A DNA stretch of 11,740 bases from an uncultured bacterium (GCA_903896775.1 CAITZE010000370.1:1-11740), one strand, 5' to 3'; positions 1 to 6,270 are shown, counted from the stretch's first letter. The notes: generated from the sequence alone by a model not told the origin. Made by a program: numbers and translations.

Positions 1-67
1 CCGTCGTCATCGGTTCTTGCTGCGAATTTGCAACAATTTGATTCACCCATTCACGCGGACTTAGCAT
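1..67 (-). CDS. Unidentified protein, N-terminus only (third gene of the SOS-type operon)
   Basis: This reading frame opens at ATG 67 on the minus strand and runs off the window after 22 codons, beginning MLSPREWVNQIVANS. An AGGAG ribosome site lies 6 bases before this ATG. A second in-frame ATG at 73 sits directly against the AGGAG and is therefore less likely. The start is 18 bases after the stop of the preceding zinc-ribbon gene, on the same strand, so it is probably the third cistron of the polymerase operon. The visible residues are too few to assign a family. That it is a gene is inferred from the ribosome site and tight spacing alone. Confidence 0.5.
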   Translation of the reverse strand, partial: MLSPREWVNQIVANSQQEPMTT

Positions 68-85
68 TTCCATCTCCTGTTTCTG

Positions 86-340
86 TTAGGGCATTCCACC
101 GACGAAGCCACTGGTGTCTTCGCCTTTAATCAAGGCAAGTCGAACGCCGACATGGCGGCAATGCGGGCGCGGACAGGCCAGATTCTTCGCCACCTCATCC
201 AGTCGAACATTGCGATGTTCGACTTTGATAAGAAGTTGCACGGGGCTTTGAAGCCACATGTAAAGACATCGGATACACGTCGCTTCAAGCAGCGCGCCGT
301 CATCCAGATCGCGGAGGTGCATATCCTCAAGCCAGGTCAC
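86..340 (-). CDS. Small putative zinc-ribbon protein coupled to the translesion polymerase
   Basis: This 84-residue protein has no function I can name. It carries two cysteine pairs, C22-I-R-C25 and C56-P-R-P-H-C61, with H60 and H63 beside the second pair. That spacing suits a single zinc ribbon built from two knuckles about 30 residues apart. The tail, ending TSGFVGGMP, follows a short basic segment. I chose a GTG start at 340 because it forms a GTGA overlap with the polymerase stop at 339-337 and because GGAGGA lies 6 bases upstream of it. An in-frame ATG at 322 is the alternative, and an ATG at 415 deep inside the polymerase is unlikely. Translational coupling implies it is made with the polymerase and suggests, by inference only, a role in the same damage response, perhaps as a DNA- or protein-binding accessory. 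Confidence 0.7.
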   Translation of the reverse strand: MTWLEDMHLRDLDDGALLEATCIRCLYMWLQSPVQLLIKVEHRNVRLDEVAKNLACPRPHCRHVGVRLALIKGEDTSGFVGGMP

Positions 341-1590
341 CAAAAGTCCTCCGCGGAAGGAATACGGTTGTATGCGATTTTGCCGCCGGCGTAGCCGCCC
401 GGTGGCGGGGTCCAAGGTCCAAGCGTAACTACGCGTTTGCCGAATTTGCGATTGAGGTTGTCTACTGTGTCAGTAATTAGCTCGCACTTCTGCCGGTCCG
501 CGTCGTCATTGAGAAGAAGATCGAGTTGGCGTTCATTGGCGGCTGATAGCTCAGCTAGGGTCACGCCAACCCGGATAATCTCCGACCGCGGCGCTATTTC
601 TGTGCGGGCACGTAGCCAAAGGCGTTTGAGACCATCAAGGCAGGCGTGATCGTCCTTAACGCTCGGTAACTCGCCGATGCCGAACCACGCGCTGTCGCGG
701 ATATCGAGCCAGAGCCACAGTTTGCGCGCGAAATAACCGTCGCGACGCATACGGCGTGCGGCTTTCGTGAGCAAAAGCCGCGAGATTTCTTCCGCTTTTG
801 TCGCGTCACGCCATCCCGGTGGCAGTACGCGTCCATGGCCGAACATGCCGCGCGATGTCGGTAGTGCAAAGAGGTCGTAACCGTGCAACGCGTACCACAT
901 GCGCTCGCCGTTCACGTTTCCCCACAATGCGCGAAGGTGCTTGGGCTGGGTATTCCACAGCGCCTCCATTGTGGTGATGCCCGCGTTGCGCAAACGCTCC
1001 TCCATGCGTTTTCCGATTCCAGGAACCACATCGAGCGGGAGCGGTAGTAAGGGCGCCGGCATATTCGTGGGGTGCCAGATCGTGACACCGTTGGGCTTGT
1101 CGATCTTACAAGCGATTTTTGCGAGCAGCCGGTTGGCCGCAAAGCCGATAGAGCATGTGATTTGTTCGCCGATATTCCTACGGATGCGGTCTTTGATGCG
1201 CTGCGCCAATGCCTCTGGCTGCGCGATCGTCGTTTTGTCGAGGATGCAACTCAACTCATCAATCGACTTCACCGTCTCAACGGGAATCTCACATGCAATT
1301 TCGTTCAGCAGCGCATTGTGCGCGCGTCGGAACAGATCCGGCCGCTGGGTGACGAGGATGAGTTCGGGGCACAATGCTTTGGCGTCGGGAACGCGCATGA
1401 CGTTCCCACAACCAGCGGCTTTCGCTTCCTTGGAACAGGCGATAACGACCGTCGTGTGAGCTGCCGACGTGTCGAATGGGATCACGCCGACAGGCTTGCC
1501 GCGGAGATGCGGCATGGCTTGCTGCATGACCGAGGCGAAAAAGCCGTCGAAATCCAGATACAGCCGTTCGATAGTTGGCGCTTGCCGCAT
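337..1590 (-). CDS. Y-family translesion DNA polymerase (DinB/UmuC-like)
   Basis: This is a damage-tolerant DNA polymerase of the Y family that copies past template lesions. In the 417-residue form, the first catalytic palm motif is LDFDGFF with D13 and D15. The second is KSIDEL with D111 and E112. These match the three metal-binding acidic residues of DinB (D8, D103, E104). The CSIGFAANRLLAKIA stretch followed by KPNG is typical of the family, and a helix-hairpin-helix motif (VVPGIGKRMEERL) lies near residues 186-207. Little-finger sequence follows, and the protein ends PSAEDFW. It is longer than E. coli DinB (351) and close to UmuC (422). I prefer ATG 1590, with GGGGA 9 bases upstream, over ATG 1599, which touches that site and adds three residues. 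A LexA box lies just upstream, so SOS induction is likely. It is first in an operon with two small genes. The family is certain; the DinB or UmuC label is not. Confidence 0.93.
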   Translation of the reverse strand: MRQAPTIERLYLDFDGFFASVMQQAMPHLRGKPVGVIPFDTSAAHTTVVIACSKEAKAAGCGNVMRVPDAKALCPELILVTQRPDLFRRAHNALLNEIACEIPVETVKSIDELSCILDKTTIAQPEALAQRIKDRIRRNIGEQITCSIGFAANRLLAKIACKIDKPNGVTIWHPTNMPAPLLPLPLDVVPGIGKRMEERLRNAGITTMEALWNTQPKHLRALWGNVNGERMWYALHGYDLFALPTSRGMFGHGRVLPPGWRDATKAEEISRLLLTKAARRMRRDGYFARKLWLWLDIRDSAWFGIGELPSVKDDHACLDGLKRLWLRARTEIAPRSEIIRVGVTLAELSAANERQLDLLLNDDADRQKCELITDTVDNLNRKFGKRVVTLGPWTPPPGGYAGGKIAYNRIPSAEDFW

Positions 1591-1600
1591 TGTTCTCATT

Positions 1601-1616
1601 CCCCACGAGGGCGGGG
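1601..1616 (-). promoter_or_regulatory. Possible hairpin over the polymerase ribosome-binding site
   Basis: On the minus strand the leader reads CCCC, eight bases, GGGG, so the GGGGA ribosome site of the polymerase gene could pair with the upstream CCCC. The stem is only 4 bp, so a regulatory role is speculative. It matters because the polymerase is otherwise expected to be switched by LexA alone. Confidence 0.2.
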
Positions 1617-1620
1617 ACTA

Positions 1621-1635
1621 GAACAAAAAGAGAAC
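1621..1635. promoter_or_regulatory. LexA (SOS) box between divergent damage genes
   Basis: The sequence GAAC, seven bases (AAAAAGA), GAAC is present exactly, and it reads GTTC-N7-GTTC on the other strand. This direct-repeat format is the established LexA recognition site of Alphaproteobacteria. It lies 30 bases before the polymerase start at 1590 and 29 bases before the SRAP start at 1665, so one repressor site could silence both divergent transcripts. The placement between two genes of DNA-damage families makes a chance match unlikely. I did not find convincing -10 and -35 boxes for either direction. Confidence 0.85.
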
Positions 1636-1664
1636 ATAGTCGTCAAGCCGCTAGGGCTGGGGTC

Positions 1665-2333
1665 ATGTGTAACCGTTACGAAATCCGGGGTTCTATTAGC
1701 CAAATCAGAGCTTTAGCCTATAAGCTCCGGCGCGAACTCCACACCACCCCTGCCACGGATAACCTGGAACCACGGGCCAACGTCTATCCGGACCAGGACG
1801 CTCCGATTCTGGTATCCCAGCCGGGCTCCCTGGAATTACGGATGGCGCGGTGGGGATTCCCGCCCATTACGGGCAAAACCGATGTCATTACCAATATTCG
1901 CAATCTCAAGAGCAAATGGTGGACGGACGTAAATCGCGAATGGCTCATTGAGCCACAATTTCGCTGCCTCGTTCCCTTCACGGCTTTTGCAGAGCCTGTC
2001 CGCAATTCCACATGGTTCATGGTTCCCAATGTGGATGTCCCATGTTTCGCCGGCATCTGGCGACCTTGGAGCGGCGAACGGTTAGCGGAACAACCAGGCG
2101 CGAAACGTCGCGTGCGTGAACACCGCGATTGGCACCTGTTCGCCTTCCTGACGACCGATGCCAACGACATCGTCCGTCCAGTACATGAAAAAGCTATGCC
2201 GGTCATTCTCCATGACCCAGCGGAGCAGAACGAATGGCTTCAAGGGGGAGAAGCCAGCTTACGTCTGCAACGCACGCTTCCCAACGATCAACTTTCAATA
2301 AGAGCCACAACCCCTGAAGCTATCGAATCATGA
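1665..2333 (+). CDS. yedK: SRAP domain protein, abasic-site crosslinking (YedK/HMCES family)
   Basis: SRAP proteins trap abasic sites in single-stranded DNA by forming a covalent thiazolidine with the cysteine exposed after removal of the initiator Met. This 222-residue protein starts MCNRYEI, giving the required Cys2. The other active-site residues of the family are visible: Asn77 in TNIRN (N75 in YedK), Glu110 in AFAEP (E105) and His174 in VHEKAMP (H160). The usual GFYEW around the glutamate is replaced by AFAEP, a divergence in the pocket. I chose ATG 1665 because Cys2 must follow Met directly and GGGG lies just upstream. An in-frame ATG at 1575 would bury Cys2 and cross the LexA box. The divergent polymerase and shared LexA box indicate SOS induction. 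A 40-residue ORF overlaps its stop. Confidence 0.93.
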   Translation: MCNRYEIRGSISQIRALAYKLRRELHTTPATDNLEPRANVYPDQDAPILVSQPGSLELRMARWGFPPITGKTDVITNIRNLKSKWWTDVNREWLIEPQFRCLVPFTAFAEPVRNSTWFMVPNVDVPCFAGIWRPWSGERLAEQPGAKRRVREHRDWHLFAFLTTDANDIVRPVHEKAMPVILHDPAEQNEWLQGGEASLRLQRTLPNDQLSIRATTPEAIES

Positions 2334-2452
2334 CCGCGCTCAATTGCATATTTTGCGGAGCCATGTTCGCCGGCAGCACGAAGCCCCACTCATTGGGCGG
2401 GTGCAACGGCACGAGAGATGTGAGCGCGGAGATTCGCGCGGTAAAATTTTAG
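2330..2452 (+). CDS. Candidate 40-residue Cys/His miniprotein coupled to the SRAP gene
   Basis: The start codon overlaps the SRAP stop as ATGA (ATG 2330-2332, TGA 2331-2333), the classic geometry of translational coupling. The product is 40 residues and contains C6-X2-C9, H20 and C25, a C-X2-C-X10-H-X4-C arrangement that could hold one zinc ion. The segment HSLGGCNGTRDVSAEIR is hydrophilic and not low-complexity. No family is recognised. The gene call rests on the overlap and cysteine pattern, since an ORF this short can arise by chance. If real, it would be induced with the SRAP protein. Confidence 0.45.
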   Translation: MTALNCIFCGAMFAGSTKPHSLGGCNGTRDVSAEIRAVKF

Positions 2453-2466
2453 GCTAATGCCCGGAG

Positions 2467-2646
2467 TTAAAAGTCGCCGTTGCCCAAGAATTTTTTCTTC
2501 GATGGCACGGCGACCGGATGATCTTGAGTGCCGAGTACCTGAGACGCCGTAGGCGCTCCCGTTCCATGAGGAACGACAAAAAATATACCGACTGCTAGGA
2601 GAACCAGCAGGCCAACGAGTAACGCCGTCATTTTGCGTGCATTCAT
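2467..2646 (-). CDS. Candidate 59-residue single-pass membrane miniprotein
   Basis: The minus-strand ORF starts MNARKMTALLVG and has a basic N-terminus followed by a hydrophobic helix at about residues 7-25. A Pro/Thr/Gly/Ala-rich stretch and a lysine-rich tail ending KKKFLGNGDF follow. This is the pattern of a small inner-membrane or exported anchored protein, and such a pattern is less easily produced by chance than a random ORF. The ribosome site is weak (GATGGTG upstream of ATG 2646). It ends 14 bases from the end of the 40-residue ORF on the opposite strand. I do not recognise a family and cannot say whether it belongs to the SOS module. Confidence 0.4.
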   Translation of the reverse strand: MNARKMTALLVGLLVLLAVGIFFVVPHGTGAPTASQVLGTQDHPVAVPSKKKFLGNGDF

Positions 2647-2752
2647 AATCGCACCATCAGCATGTTGACGTGCAATTTTGTCTATGAATTAACGATTAGA
2701 CAATCAACGAAGCGTTGCAGAAACTTTCCATTTCTTGGGAAACGGTAGCGCC

Positions 2753-3132
2753 CGGCCGGGGCTTTGGCCCCGGCCGCCGGGTGCTCGTGTACCAAGTCCC
2801 GCCTCAAGCGCGGGTCTTGGCCCGAATGGGCGTCGCCCCCTGGCGCAAGTAAGCAAGTAAGGACACGCGCTTTCGCGCGTGAACATTCCTCTTTCCCCAC
2901 AGTCGTCCAATCAGATCCACGGCCATCCGCGCCTAGCCGGCGCGGCTGAGAGTTTGTTTTGCCTGCCCCGCGGAAGCGGGGTGGCGGCGCTCCCTTCTAG
3001 TCCCGCCCGGTCGGGCGGCAACCCTGCGCTCCGCTCCGGGTGCTTCACTTCGTTACGCCCCTGCGGGTGCCATCCCTCCCTCAATGGCGGGCCTCTGCGG
3101 TCGCTCTTTCGCCGCCACCCCCCTTCCGGGGG
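2753..3132. repeat. Hairpin-dense GC-rich leader upstream of ardC
   Basis: This 0.4-kb stretch holds no credible gene but many short perfect inverted repeats. 2753-2776 has a 10-bp stem with a TTTG loop. 2792-2820 has CCAAG and CCCGC arms with one T-T mismatch. 2864-2881 has a 7-bp CACGCGC stem with a TTTC loop. 2966-2981 has a 6-bp CCCCGC stem with a GGAA loop. 3003-3018 has a 6-bp CCGCCC stem. 3119-3132 has a 5-bp C/G stem with a TTCC loop. A tandem octamer GCAAGTAA lies at 2845-2860. None has a following T-run, so they are not intrinsic terminators. Placement directly before an antirestriction gene suggests structured leader DNA that acts when single-stranded, as an inference. Confidence 0.55.
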
Positions 3133-3168
3133 CAGGTGCGGTTTTTAAGGGCAGCAGGAGGCCAGCAC

Positions 3169-3660
3169 ATGCGTTCAGACAGCACACCGCGAGTCCGTGG
3201 AGAGCGCGGGAATCTTTATCAGGAAATCACCGACCGGATTATTTCGGAACTGGAACAGGGCCGCTTTCCCTGGGTGCAGCCTTGGGGCGCAGCAAATGCG
3301 AACTTGGGACTCCCCAAGAACGCCGCCACCGCCCGCCGTTACTCAGGAATCAACATTCTGATTTTATGGGGGGCCGTGATTGAAAAATCGTTTCACGGTC
3401 AAAATTGGCTCACCTTCCGCCAAGCCCTCACTTTAGGCGGTTGCGTCCGCAAGGGCGAAAAGGGAACTACCGTTTTTTATGCCGACCGATTTATTCCTAA
3501 GAGTGAATTAGAACGCGCGCAAAAGACCGGAGACGACCCGAGCGCGATTCCGTTTCTTAAACGCTTCACTGTCTTTAACGTCGAGCAATGCGACGGCTTG
3601 CCGGAAACCGCTTTCGCGGGGATCGCACCGTTACCCGAGCGGGACGTTAGGCTTCTTTGA
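3169..3660 (+). pseudogene. Truncated ArdC antirestriction protein, N-terminal ssDNA-binding domain only
   Basis: ArdC proteins protect incoming plasmid DNA from restriction. The family pairs an N-terminal ssDNA-binding domain (ArdC_N, DUF1738) with a C-terminal zinc metallopeptidase-like domain and is usually about 300 residues. This ORF gives 163 residues. The N-terminal domain is well preserved, with PWVQPW near residue 35, YSGINILILW near 58, a GG-x-VRKGEKGT motif near 90, and KRFTVFNVEQCDGLP near 131. Homology-like sequence ends at PLPERDV, where the interdomain hinge should begin, and three unrelated residues precede the stop. The zinc-site HExxH half is absent. The start at 3169 has an ideal AGGAGG 7 bases upstream; a longer frame from 3040 is translated leader. 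The surviving domain could still be expressed. It marks a mobile-element remnant. Confidence 0.85.
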
Positions 3661-3997
3661 CAGCCAGAATCAACGGCACACCAATTAGGTGACTGACGGA
3701 GGACGGTAGCGCCACCCGCACATCTCCACTGAAAGTGTCGGACGATCCTTTGACGTCCTGTCTAGCGCGGTCGATATCTTTCAGGATATTCCGGGCGTGC
3801 TCTTCAAATATCCGGCCAGCTTCAGTGGTTCGCACGCCTTTGGCCGTACGCCGGAATAGTTTTGCCTCCAGTTCGTCTTCAAGGCGAAGGAGCTGTTGGC
3901 TCAATGAAGGTTGTGCGATGCCCAAACGGCTTGATGCCTCGGTAATCGATCCGCACTCAGCAATCATTAGAAAGCTACGAAGAATTGTGGTGTCCAT
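3647..3997 (-). pseudogene. Truncated LysR-family regulator, DNA-binding half only
   Basis: LysR regulators are about 300 residues, with an N-terminal winged helix-turn-helix and a C-terminal effector-binding domain. This ORF has 116 residues from ATG 3997. The HTH is intact (SITEASSRLGIAQPSLSQQL), followed by the wing (LFRRTAKGVRTTEAG), the linker helix, and only the first strand of the effector domain (PSSVSHLIGVPLILAVKEA). It stops where family members normally continue with a YP motif; the last codons read GAA GCC TAA, and TA is shared with the adjoining ardC sequence. It lies divergent to the CoA-transferase operon, the usual place for its regulator. A GTG at 4009 is an alternative start. 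The effector domain is lost, so ligand control is probably gone. Confidence 0.85.
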
Positions 3998-4121
3998 TAG
4001 CCCTCGCACCTATGGCAACCATTGTGCATACCAATGAACCGCGTGGCTGCCAAGTCGAAGCCAAATTGGGCTCGATTTCTTCAGTTGACGAGAATGTTGA
4101 AAATTCCAACGACAGGTGCTT

Positions 4122-4160
4122 CATAGGCATTCGTTATCGCTTGCACATGATTGTCCTATG
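4122..4160. promoter_or_regulatory. Possible operator in the LysR/CoA-transferase divergent region
   Basis: The divergent gap 4010-4277 contains an inverted pair, CATAGG at 4122-4127 and CCTATG at 4155-4160, separated by 27 bases. LysR regulators commonly bind paired half-sites between a divergent regulator and its target. Six-base arms at this distance could occur by chance, and I could not assign a T-N11-A core or a sure promoter. Nothing else in the gap resembles a gene. Confidence 0.2.
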
Positions 4161-4204
4161 GGATCGTGATATCTTGTGCGAAGGCGCCAAAGACCTGTCA
4201 GCGG

Positions 4205-4239
4205 CTTAGGCTTGCGAGTAGTCTCGCTAACCGTCTAAG
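4205..4239 (+). promoter_or_regulatory. Stem-loop in the leader of the CoA-transferase operon
   Basis: Two nested arms are visible: CTTAG at 4205-4209 with CTAAG at 4235-4239, and inside them GCGAG at 4214-4218 with CTCGC at 4223-4227 around a TAGT loop. The structure ends 38 bases before the ATG at 4278. It lacks a T-run, so it does not look like an attenuator terminator. A role as an operator or transcript-stability element is possible but unproven. Confidence 0.3.
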
Positions 4240-4277
4240 TCTATGCGGCGGCTTTTAAACTTGGCCTGGGGACATAA

Positions 4278-5432
4278 ATGAATACAGAGACGGCCTTGCC
4301 TCTTGCCGGGGTTGTGGTTGTTGCGATTGAGCAAGCGGTTGCTGGGCCTTTTTGCAGTATGCGCCTGGCGGATGCAGGCGCGACGGTGATCAAGATCGAG
4401 CGGCCTGAGGGTGACTTCGCGCGCGGCTACGACGACGTGGTCAAAGGCGAGAGCAGTTACTTCGTATGGCTCAATCGCGGCAAAAAGTCGGTGGTCTTGG
4501 ATCTCACGCAAAGTCACGCGCGTGCGGAGCTTGCGGCGCTGATCGCTAAAGCCGATGTCGTGGTGCAGAACCTCAAGCCAGGTGCTCTCGACAAGATGGG
4601 ATTGGGACCAAAAGCTCTGCGCGAGAAGCATCCGCGCCTGATTACATGCTCGATCAGCGGTTATGGCGATGAAGGGCCGTTGTCGTCGCGCAAAGCATAC
4701 GACTTGCTTGTGCAAGCTGAGTCAGGGCTGTGTTCCATCACCGGCGGGCCGGAATCGCCGGCACGCGTCGGCGTCTCCTTGGTCGATATCTCCACAGGTG
4801 CGACGGCTTATTCAGCTGTGCTTGAGGCTCTGATCGCGCGTGGGCGCACAGGGGTTGGCGCAGACATTCGCCTTTCAATGTTCGATGTCATCGCCGAATG
4901 GCTGGCAGTGCCGTTGTTGCAGCAAGAGGGCGGCAAGCCGCCGCATCGTATCGGATTGGGCCATGTCTCAATCGCACCCTACAGCGTGTTTCGGTCCAAG
5001 GATGGCCACGAGATCCTGATCTCGATCCAAAGCGATCGCGAATGGAGGCTGTTCGCGCAAACTCTGCTGGGCGATGCAGCCTTAGGAACCGATCCCAAGT
5101 TCTCTACCAATGTTGCGCGTGTGCGCCATCGTGCCGAAACCGACGGCTTAGTCTCAAGCGCTTTTGGTAAGTTGACCCACGATGAGCTCGTAGCGGCTTT
5201 GACCAAAGCCGACATCGCTTTTGCCGAGGTCAATGACATGGCAGCTTTATCGCGCCATCCGCATTTGCGCCGCATTGAGGTGGATACACAAGCTGGCCCC
5301 GCGCGCATCCCAGCGCCCGGTGCGGTTATAACCGGTCAGAACCGCACCTATGGCCCTGTGCCTTCACTGGGTCAAGACACGCGGGTAAGCTTGGACGCAC
5401 TGATTCAAGACAAAGAGAGCGCGAATGCCTGA
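4278..5432 (+). CDS. Class III (CaiB/BaiF) CoA-transferase, probably for a C5 dicarboxylate
   Basis: Class III CoA-transferases move CoA from a donor such as succinyl-CoA to a carboxylate through an aspartyl-CoA intermediate. At 384 residues this one has normal family length. It shows the N-terminal Rossmann-like signature (AGPFCSMRLADAGATVIKIE), NRGKKSVVLDL near residue 67, VVVQNLKPGALDKMGLG near 95, and the active-site segment YDLLVQAESG with the probable nucleophile Asp142. GGGGA lies 6 bases before ATG 4278. The hydratase gene overlaps its end by 8 bases, and a dicarboxylate transporter and LysR gene surround it. That context resembles itaconate (ict-ich-ccl) and mesaconate/citramalate CoA modules, so succinyl-CoA:itaconate or mesaconate transferase is the best guess. 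The family is certain and the substrate is inferred. Confidence 0.88.
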   Translation: MNTETALPLAGVVVVAIEQAVAGPFCSMRLADAGATVIKIERPEGDFARGYDDVVKGESSYFVWLNRGKKSVVLDLTQSHARAELAALIAKADVVVQNLKPGALDKMGLGPKALREKHPRLITCSISGYGDEGPLSSRKAYDLLVQAESGLCSITGGPESPARVGVSLVDISTGATAYSAVLEALIARGRTGVGADIRLSMFDVIAEWLAVPLLQQEGGKPPHRIGLGHVSIAPYSVFRSKDGHEILISIQSDREWRLFAQTLLGDAALGTDPKFSTNVARVRHRAETDGLVSSAFGKLTHDELVAALTKADIAFAEVNDMAALSRHPHLRRIEVDTQAGPARIPAPGAVITGQNRTYGPVPSLGQDTRVSLDALIQDKESANA

Positions 5433-6270
5433 TGAGACTATCAATGTTTCCGAGTTGCAGTCGTGGATCGGCCGCACCGAAGAACTGCAGGACGTTGTAA
5501 CGCCGGAACTGGTCAAACGCTTACGTGCGACGTTAGGTCAGCCCGCAGGCGATCTTTCTATCGGTGCGCCGGCGCCCTCGACCGTGCACTGGTGCCTCGC
5601 GCTGCCCGCCGTGCAAGCCTCAGAGATCGGCCCAGACGGGCACCCGCACCGCGGCGGTTTTCTGCCGCCGGTGCCTCTGCCGCGCCGGATGTGGGCGGGC
5701 GGTGAGCTCCTATTCTCATCGCCATTGCGTATCGGCAATGTTGTGCGCCGTTGTTCGCGTGTTGAAGACATCGTGCTCAAAGAAGGCCGTTCAGGCCGGC
5801 TTTGCTTTGTTACAGTCCGTCACGAGATATTTAACGACGAAGGTTTGACTCTCAAGGAGCGCCACGACATCGTTTACCGCCAAATCGCACCGACGGTGTT
5901 CAAGCCCGTCGAAGATTCTGGTCCGGTTGCGAAGTGGAGCCGCGCTGTTTTGGCCGATCCGGTACTGCTATTTCGTTATTCGGCGCTGACCTTCAACGGC
6001 CATCGAATTCACTATGACCGTGAATATTGCATACGCGAGGAACTCTATCCGGGATTGGTATTTCATGGCCCCTTGCAGGCAACTCTCTTGGTGGAACTGG
6101 CAACCGAGCTTAAAGGACACCAGCCTAAATCCTTTGAATTTCGGGCGGTCTCCCCGGTCTTCGACGGCGGCGAGATCAGGGTGAATGCGCTCGATGATGG
6201 AGAGGCGCTCTCGCTCTGGATAACGGATCAGCAGGGCCGCGTCGCCATGCTGGCCACGGCACGCTGGTAA
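5425..6270 (+). CDS. MaoC/FAS1-like hot-dog hydratase (itaconyl-CoA or mesaconyl-C4-CoA hydratase type)
   Basis: This 281-residue protein resembles the double hot-dog hydratases that include mesaconyl-C4-CoA hydratase and itaconyl-CoA hydratase, which add water to a C5 dicarboxylyl-CoA to give citramalyl-CoA. The N-terminal hot-dog half carries PPVPLPRRMWAGGEL (about 81-95). The C-terminal half carries the hydratase segment NGHRIHYDREYCIREE with His196 and Asp198, then YPGLVFHGPLQATLL. The H-x-D pattern followed by a PGLVxHG loop is the usual catalytic arrangement of the hydratase-2 fold. Its ATG overlaps the CoA-transferase stop by 8 bases, indicating coupled translation and sequential reactions. 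A (3R)-enoyl-CoA hydratase with another substrate is possible, but the neighbouring CoA-transferase and dicarboxylate symporter favour the C5 route. Confidence 0.85.
   Translation: MPDETINVSELQSWIGRTEELQDVVTPELVKRLRATLGQPAGDLSIGAPAPSTVHWCLALPAVQASEIGPDGHPHRGGFLPPVPLPRRMWAGGELLFSSPLRIGNVVRRCSRVEDIVLKEGRSGRLCFVTVRHEIFNDEGLTLKERHDIVYRQIAPTVFKPVEDSGPVAKWSRAVLADPVLLFRYSALTFNGHRIHYDREYCIREELYPGLVFHGPLQATLLVELATELKGHQPKSFEFRAVSPVFDGGEIRVNALDDGEALSLWITDQQGRVAMLATARW

Noticed and set aside
1575..1664. N-terminal extension of the SRAP frame
   Set aside because: It would bury the catalytic Cys2 and would translate the LexA box and promoter region.
899..1716. Long plus-strand frames (186 and 214 residues) opposite the polymerase
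   Set aside because: They lie antisense to a clearly recognisable Y-family polymerase and show no family features or ribosome sites.
2753..2776. 10-bp hairpin as an intrinsic terminator
   Set aside because: Neither strand has a T-run after the stem, so it lacks the required signal.
2682..3168. Several short frames in the GC-rich leader and an upstream extension of ardC
   Set aside because: They follow the GC bias and hairpins of the leader; ardC has an ideal ribosome site at 3156-3161 for ATG 3169, and the extension has no domain sequence.
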